From positions 15,479,174-15,543,173 of the forward strand of contig OX439042.1 of the NCBI GenBank assembly GCA_949317995.1: a stretch of DNA of 64,000 bases. Direction: 5' to 3'. This document shows positions 58,701 to 64,000 of this stretch, one piece after another. The translations under genes were made by a program, and so were the position numbers. The first letter of the stretch is position 1. The number at the start of each line of letters is the position of its first letter. The stretch is from Acholoe squamosa. Taxonomy: Eukaryota; Annelida; Polychaeta; Phyllodocida; Polynoidae. The notes beneath the pieces are model-generated. The model was not told where the DNA came from, did no database searches, and saw only the letters and a program-made list of their open reading frames with translations.

Positions 58701-61556
58701 ACTTTCTGATCTAGGCTACTGTAGTCCTTTAGCATATATTAACTACACAATGGCATATAAAGTGTCCCGGGCTTCCCTAGCCCACTTAAAAGGGTCTACT
58801 TCTCATCTTTCCTCTCCCCTCAGGATGTGTGTGGTGCACATATGCGCGGGCACTGACACATTCCTCTGTGAAATTGTGTAATGTCGTTCTCGCCATGAAT
58901 ATGACCTTAGCTGTCGAAATGGCGTTAAACATCTATTACTCACTCACTATAAAGTGTCCAATTGCATGCAATTGCTCAAGGAAGCATATGTACTAAATCT
59001 TGCATGTATATATATGTAACCACTAGATCTATATGGGTAGGGAAATTGATAAGTACTGGTGTGCTGAAATGCACTTACTTATTGCCTGAGCTAAGACACT
59101 GGCGAAAGGTGATAAGGCGGTAGCTGCTGGAGTGTTTGGTGTACTGCTTAGTGTGCTCATCTGTAAAGGAAATGGGTACTTATTACACAGTGAGTAAAAG
59201 GAACATCTATATCACTTAAGCCAGACAAACAATGAGATAGCAATTACAATATAGGTATTACAATAGAGGGAGTCAATCCAACAAGAGTTTGGGGATTGAT
59301 ACTGTTTTACTCATTAAGGTCCCCTCCATCACATCAGAGTAACAGACCTTTAGAGTCAGCATGATGAATGCGGTATTAGCAGATGTCTCACCGGGGCTGC
59401 ATTGCATCGTGCTAATTTCTCTCCCTACCCACTAAAATACAAGTCTGGTATGGAAGTGACTGAGCAGGAAAATTCCTGAAATGCTAAATAAGAGCCTCTT
59501 AAATATATCCTTTGTATAAGAATGTAAAGGTCTTTGCAGCTTGAAAATTGCTCAAATCAGGGAAAACCCTAAGATTTCAATCCCTGACAATTCACTTTGA
59601 TATAGAAAATAGGTCCAAGATTTTTGTGAATATAGACATACCTCAACATAACTTCCAGGGAACCATCCCTCCTGTTGCATACACAGGCCCTTCCACCAAC
59701 CATTGTCGTGCATCTCCAGAACTGCCACCTTGTCACCGACACGGAGCGGCAGGTCACCGTCTTGTTGGGGCTCGTAATCGTAAATTGCCACATACTCTAG
59801 AACCAGGAATAAATGGAATGTAAATCAAGAGCTACATATTGAATCAGCAGGGAATAATTAAATGTCAATTCATATCATAAGATGTCAATTATAGTGAAAT
59901 CTTGAGAGAAGTAGGATTCTGTAAATCTGAGTTTAGAATTTTGAGGTTTTCTTCTAGGAAAATGTTCCAATTTACTATGGAAAATATCAGGGAAAAGAGG
60001 GACTTCTTCAAAATAGCCAGGGTGGCATCTCTGGCAAAATATTTGCAATAGGAAAAAAAGATATTGTTTGTATGAAGATGTAAGAAAAGTTGACTGCAAG
60101 GCATAGATAGCAACCTAGTTTCAATTTATCTGTCATAAAAAAGTTCACTTCTATGGATTTTGTGTTACTGTTGAATACCTACCAATAGCAGTAATATCTC
60201 CCTCTATATCATTATCAAATTCGTTAATGTCCCAGTCTTCTGAATCCGGCGTTTCAGGTGACCGGTGTCGGGTTTGTGCTTCTTGATGTGATGGCGAATG
60301 TGGATCCTTCTGTACAGATTGCAATAGTGCAAAACCATTTAGCATAATTTCTTTTTCTAACCTAATTCCTCACATTGTTTTTAGCATAACTCTACCTTTG
60401 CTTACACAGATTCTGTTGCTATCTTTACCTTTAAAATACAAGATGTCTAACAAAGCCCTATCTTTAAATACATAATTTGTTATTATTCGGCCGACCCTAG
60501 ATTTAACACACAACATTTGTTAAGAGAAAAAAAAGACAAAAAAAAAAAAAAAATAGCAACTAGCCAGATTCTTTATACACCACTTGTGGCAAGCAAGCAT
60601 ATTACATTCAAATGCTAAATACACACCAGGACAGGGATGTGATTTGAAAATCGCCCAAATACAGGAAGATTTTTTCAAGTCCGAATATAGAGTATTCCAT
60701 GCCACAAAATAGACTTGGAAAAGGATCTTTGTGAATATAATGGGGGGTATGGGGGGCATTCCCCCAGGAGCCCAAGAAGTTTTTGAATATCTAGAGGCCA
60801 AATGGTGCAAACTGGTGCAGTTGTTTAGTACCACCCCCCCCCCCCCCAAAGTAAAATATTTTCTCAATGGATTTGGACGAAGGTCGACTTTTTGGCTCCC
60901 AATTAGAGGAATTTCATGTTGATCTTTACTCCTGTATTCATCTAAGACCGAACTAAAATGTAAAAAAGAAAAACATGAATAAAAGTGGATGACCTTTTAA
61001 TAAAAAAAAAAAAAAACCAAAAAAAAACCAAAAAAAACTCCAATTGGAGGAGAAATCACATCCCTGCAGGAGCAATTGACATACACTGCATGTATGTGTG
61101 CACATTCAATTGACCGCCAAAAATTGACATTTCCTTGCATTACATTGAAGCCCACAATAAATCAAATAGTGAGGAATACTTATTCAGTATGTACACTCAT
61201 GCAGGGTTGCCAACTCTCATGCATTGGCACACACTCCAGTAGAGGGTGGCGCTGTAAACAGTACGGCCAATTGCGTGAGAGTTGGCAACCCTGCACATGT
61301 TCACTAGATTACATCAGCATAATCTTTCGGGTTTATTTTGAACACCTAGTACCCACCTGTGATACATATAGGAGGGGTACAAGGCCTTCCTCCCCTGACG
61401 TATTCCTAACCCGGACCCAGTCGTTGGATATGTTGGAGACATGTAGCAGCAGTTCGTCAGCTCTGATTGGCAGTTCATCAGGTTGGCGGGGTACGTAGGA
61501 ATACAGTGCTCGGTAACTTACATCAGCTGAATCACTCACAGGCTCTACGGGAGGCT
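55595..61556 (-). CDS. Multi-SH3, proline-rich adaptor gene (partial, six exons)
   Basis: This is the only clear host gene. Exons, 5' to 3' on the minus strand, are 61556-61357, 60309-60183, 59796-59642, 59160-59079, 58585-56221 and 55718-55595. All junctions are GT-AG and all phases agree (2+66 codons, 42+1, 2+51, 27+1, 2+787+2, 1+41). The product has two complete SH3 domains, a coiled coil, a long proline-rich region with YDxP motifs, and the start of a third SH3. It would act as a cytoplasmic scaffold linking proline-rich and phosphotyrosine-dependent partners. SH3-1 looks most like the first SH3 of FCHSD/Nervous wreck or Eps8-like proteins, but SH3-2 does not follow FCHSD, so the family is unresolved. 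Earlier 5' exons and the 3' end are not found. Confidence 0.85.
56221..58585 (-). CDS. SH3 adaptor exon e: coiled coil and proline-rich region
   Basis: 2365 bp, acceptor TTTCAAACAG, donor GTATGT. The open frame upstream of 58585 is intronic, so an ATG at 58634 is not the start. In order: acidic VPPPLP segment, a predicted coiled coil rich in Glu/Lys/Arg (about 58410-58500), a basic stretch (RSKLAKRFGK near 57990), low-complexity Ser/Pro regions, class I/II SH3 ligands (APPPPRPKMPPPPRP near 57120), and two tandem YDxP motifs (YDMPRN and YDVPRS, about 56405-56440) of the type bound by Crk/Nck SH2 domains when phosphorylated. Confidence 0.9.
59079..59160 (-). CDS. SH3 adaptor exon d: Ser/Thr/Ala-rich linker
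   Basis: 82 bp, acceptor TTTACAG, donor GTAAGT. It encodes 27 residues (SSTPNTP, then ATALSPFASVLAQAI). Phase agrees with both neighbours. Being small, it could be alternatively used. Confidence 0.75.
59642..59796 (-). CDS. SH3 adaptor exon c: second SH3 domain
   Basis: 155 bp, acceptor GTTCTAG, donor GTATGT. It encodes a complete canonical SH3 fold: VAIYDYEPQ, DLPLRVGD, NGWWKG, GWFPGSYVE. All ligand-binding aromatics and the Pro-x-x-Tyr pair are present, so it should bind PxxP ligands. Confidence 0.9.
60183..60309 (-). CDS. SH3 adaptor exon b: acidic linker
   Basis: 127 bp between acceptor CTGTACAG and donor GTAGGT. It encodes a 42-residue polar then acidic linker (SEDWDINEFDNDIEGD) between the two SH3 domains. 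It begins in phase 0 and ends with one base that completes the Glu starting SH3-2. Confidence 0.8.
60632..61066. mobile_element. MITE, 'CAGGGATGT' family, longer copy in an intron
   Basis: Starts CAGGGATGTGATTTGAAAAT and ends AAATCACATCCCTG, an inverted pair related to the 53667 and 55214 copies. CAGGA lies outside both ends, consistent with a partly decayed duplication. The interior contains poly-C and A-rich tracts. A partial relative lies at about 59505-59590. Confidence 0.65.
61200..61295. mobile_element. hAT-like MITE, 96 bp
   Basis: The termini are 23 bp inverted repeats with 22 matches (TGCAGGGTTGCCAACTCTCA at each end, inverted). The CAGGGTTGCC start is typical of hAT-type non-autonomous elements. 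It lies in the intron upstream of... the second exon, or just before exon a's donor on the minus strand. No clear 8 bp duplication. Confidence 0.75.
61357..61556 (-). CDS. SH3 adaptor exon a: first SH3 domain
   Basis: The acceptor is TTTCTAG before 61556 and the donor GTGGGT after 61357. It encodes a full SH3 domain beginning YRALYSYVPRQPDELPI, with the typical ALYxY motif, DEL, a single W in NDWVRVR and the closing VPLLYV. The usual second W is absent. It needs one preceding base from an upstream exon, so the gene extends to the right. Confidence 0.85.
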
Positions 61557-61601
61557 CTAGAAATGCATATGTTGTACTATTTTTTTTTTTTTTTTTTTTT
61601 A

Positions 61602-64000
61602 TCAAGATATGGTATTCTCTTCAGCATTAAAACCACTTACAACAGATAAGGTAATTGGAACTAGTCTACATGTCATTTTATTCTTTTTTTGACAAAGCTA
61701 TGCTACAATTTTAAATTGCTATATTTTCCTTAAAGGGCTAAAAAAATGGTTATACTTGATAGATCTTAGACCAATTAGATAATTCCCTCATTTATTGAAG
61801 AATTCTTAGGGTGAAACTGGTATCAATCTGAGCACTCTTTTCAAATCATATCTTCCACTACTCCGTAGACACTCTGAGGGAACCTCAGAGACCAAGTGTG
61901 TCTGTTGTAGTCTGTTTGGTCAGCCAATCTGGCAGAGTGGCCATTTCTCACAGAAGTACTTACTGTCAGGTCCAATGCTTCCACCAACACTTCCCTCAAT
62001 GTATATCCAAAGATTCACAATACACAAAGCACTTGAAATACTTGTGATAATTAATAATCCAGGCGATTTTCAAATCTCCCTCCCTAACTCCAAATCATTG
62101 TCGGCCATCTTGAAGCCAGGTGTAGCCACCTAGTGCAAAAAAGACTACACTATTCTTGGTTGGTTAGCCCTATGTTTTTAGGCTGCAGGACACTAATTAT
62201 TTTCTCACTGTTCACTGGGCGAAAATAAAATATTTGTGCGAATTTCTGGGCTTAGCCACTGTTATTTTCATGTAGGCACACATTTTTCCCATTAATTTAG
62301 GGCCATGAGATGTGGTACAATGTAATTAACTTTTCTGCTATCGTCCGTAGAGTGCGGACATACCCAGATTTGGGGGTTTTGCAGTGAATGATTACAATAA
62401 ATTCTGTAATTGAAAAGAGTGCACCCCCCTCAACTTACCCTCAAATATCAGCCTAAATAACACTCAAATCGATTAATATACATCCTAAGGATTAATTTGA
62501 TGCCTGGTTTGCCTACCCACTGTCAGATTTTAGACCAATAATCATTGTACAACACCCTTCAGTGCGGACCTACAAAGTGTCTCCTGCTGCCACCTCCCGT
62601 CAATTGGTGTTCTGCAACCTAAAGGCCTGGGTTGGAATCTTGGTGGTCGATGAAATAACTTGGAAAGCTTATATTCACTGGCCCAGTAATGTCTTATCCA
62701 GAATCTTTTACTTTTATGCCCCTCACGCCCCTCAAATCTCTCTGAGAATCAATTCCCAGAGCGGGTATCAGTCTGTGCGCTCTCCGTAGATTTCATCGAT
62801 TTCTAGCATTGACATGGAGGTATGGTCCTTTCCCATAGAAAAAATGGTCACAGGGCCAAGAAACTTGACATGCTGATAGCCAAGGGGCACCACCTGAGGT
62901 GCTGAGTGTTATTCTCTTTCTAGGTGCTATAATTCACAGAAATATCTGGCTAAAATGTATGAAAAACCCTCAGAAATATAATGTTATAAAGGAATAAATT
63001 CAACAAAATGCATCTTAACTCCATGTGTAATGGCTTAGATGGCCCTATTTACACATTATTCAAGCTCCCCCATGTGAGGACGAAAAAATAAACCAAATAT
63101 GGTGAATACAAGGACATTTTATTAAGTGTCAGTAGACATTCATTGGCTGCATAGCTCAGGGAGAGAAAAATGATGTTTTCCCCCGATGCATGAAAAGGCC
63201 TCCCATAGAGCACTGAGAACGATAGAAATAGATGGAAACAGCTGAGAATGTAAAATTTAGGTCATTCTGACCCTGAAAACCATAATTTTGGTTACCTGGC
63301 ACCCCCAAGAGAGAAGTATCAGGCTTGCAGATTGACACCAGAATATTTCTCATAAACCTCTCCAAGGCCGAAACTCCGCTACTACGATTTTCAGTGATTT
63401 CTTATTAATTTTATTGATTCCCTTGCCCTTTCTCACCATAACATTGTCAAACTGACTTACCCTAAGCAAAATAAACACATTTTAGCGAAATTTGACAAAC
63501 TTGGTAGAAGGCCCTATATAGCCTGTAGAAGAGCAGGTTAACACCAGGTAGCACCCCAGGATGTTGACAATGGAGGCCATTGAGGTAGTGATATCTAAGC
63601 TCAAAATAAACATGTCAGATTTATTGGATATATCTCATGTTTCAGTCAATATAAGCTGATGTACATGAAAACTACATGTTTGTGAATAGGAGGGACAATT
63701 TCCAGGAACTGACAGTGAGTACTTAGTTCAGACTAGCCATGTGTTTGTGCCACTATAGACTTGTATACATCTTGGATCCTGCCTGTGAGCAGGCAGGTAT
63801 TTCGGCCTAATCTTCCACATACAGATCGAGTACCAGCACATAAGGCATATCACTATTATCAGACCCCTAAAGCAGCTGATAACTTCCAGGATAAACTAGG
63901 ATACAGCCCATACGTGGGGTTTAAACTGATATAAACTAGAGTAAGTGTATTGGCTGTGAATTGATTAAATAGCTGTAGACATTGTAGAGCAATCATTGGG
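61602..64000. other. Non-coding DNA upstream of the visible SH3 exons
   Basis: No exon with acceptable splice sites and SH3-gene-like coding sequence was found. It is probably intron, because exon a needs an upstream partner. A poly-T run lies at 61580-61601. Confidence 0.4.

Overview
This window is eukaryotic DNA from a non-vertebrate metazoan, most probably a marine invertebrate. It has a spliced host gene with short GT-AG exons. About two thirds of it is repeats: several Ty3/Gypsy-class retroelements, a long env-bearing endogenous retroelement, LINE fragments, many small inverted-repeat elements and large minisatellites. I see no bacterial operons, rRNA or convincing tRNA genes, and the species cannot be named from the sequence.

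Layout. 1-4372: a decayed Ty3/Gypsy element (copy A) with RNase H/integrase, a ~500 bp spacer and an unusual third ORF (ORF3). 4946-6275: a 5'-truncated LINE flanked by a 33 bp target-site duplication. 6597-6846: a relic of a small ORF that recurs intact at 35579-36073. 7035-11312: nested inverted-repeat elements. 11960-13080: two adjacent minisatellites whose 19 bp and 31 bp units are related. 13730-18790: LTR-like and promoter-like repeats plus small hairpin elements. 20288-23940: Gypsy copy B (gag, protease, RT, RNase H). It is cut by the 5' LTR (23941-24269) of a >12 kb env-bearing element: gag 24462-26105, pol 26147-30069, env 31454-33571, then small ORFs to 36073. 36779-40200: copy C, with integrase C-terminus, spacer and ORF3. 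It is probably the other side of copy B, split by the env-bearing element. 40911-43961 (minus): a younger Gypsy element (copy D) with a 136 bp LTR, primer-binding site and one intact gag-pol ORF, truncated in RNase H next to TTAGGG-like repeats. 43962-55200: mostly non-coding. 55595-61556 (minus): six exons of a multi-SH3, proline-rich adaptor gene whose splice phases all agree; both ends lie outside or are unresolved.

Most notable. (1) The env-type reading frame is intact although the adjacent gag-pol carries three in-frame stops, a frameshift and a lost integrase catalytic Asp. It also has an apparent private promoter and a short intron that supplies a signal peptide. That pattern suits a retained or domesticated F-type envelope gene. 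(2) Two independently decayed Gypsy copies share a homologous non-env ORF3 after a conserved spacer in the env position. (3) A 164-codon ORF near the 3' end of the env-bearing element has a second divergent copy 29 kb away. (4) A small TIR element family has 6 bp target-site duplications visible in two copies. The adaptor gene is the only clear ordinary host gene; the rest is mobile-element strata inserted into one another.
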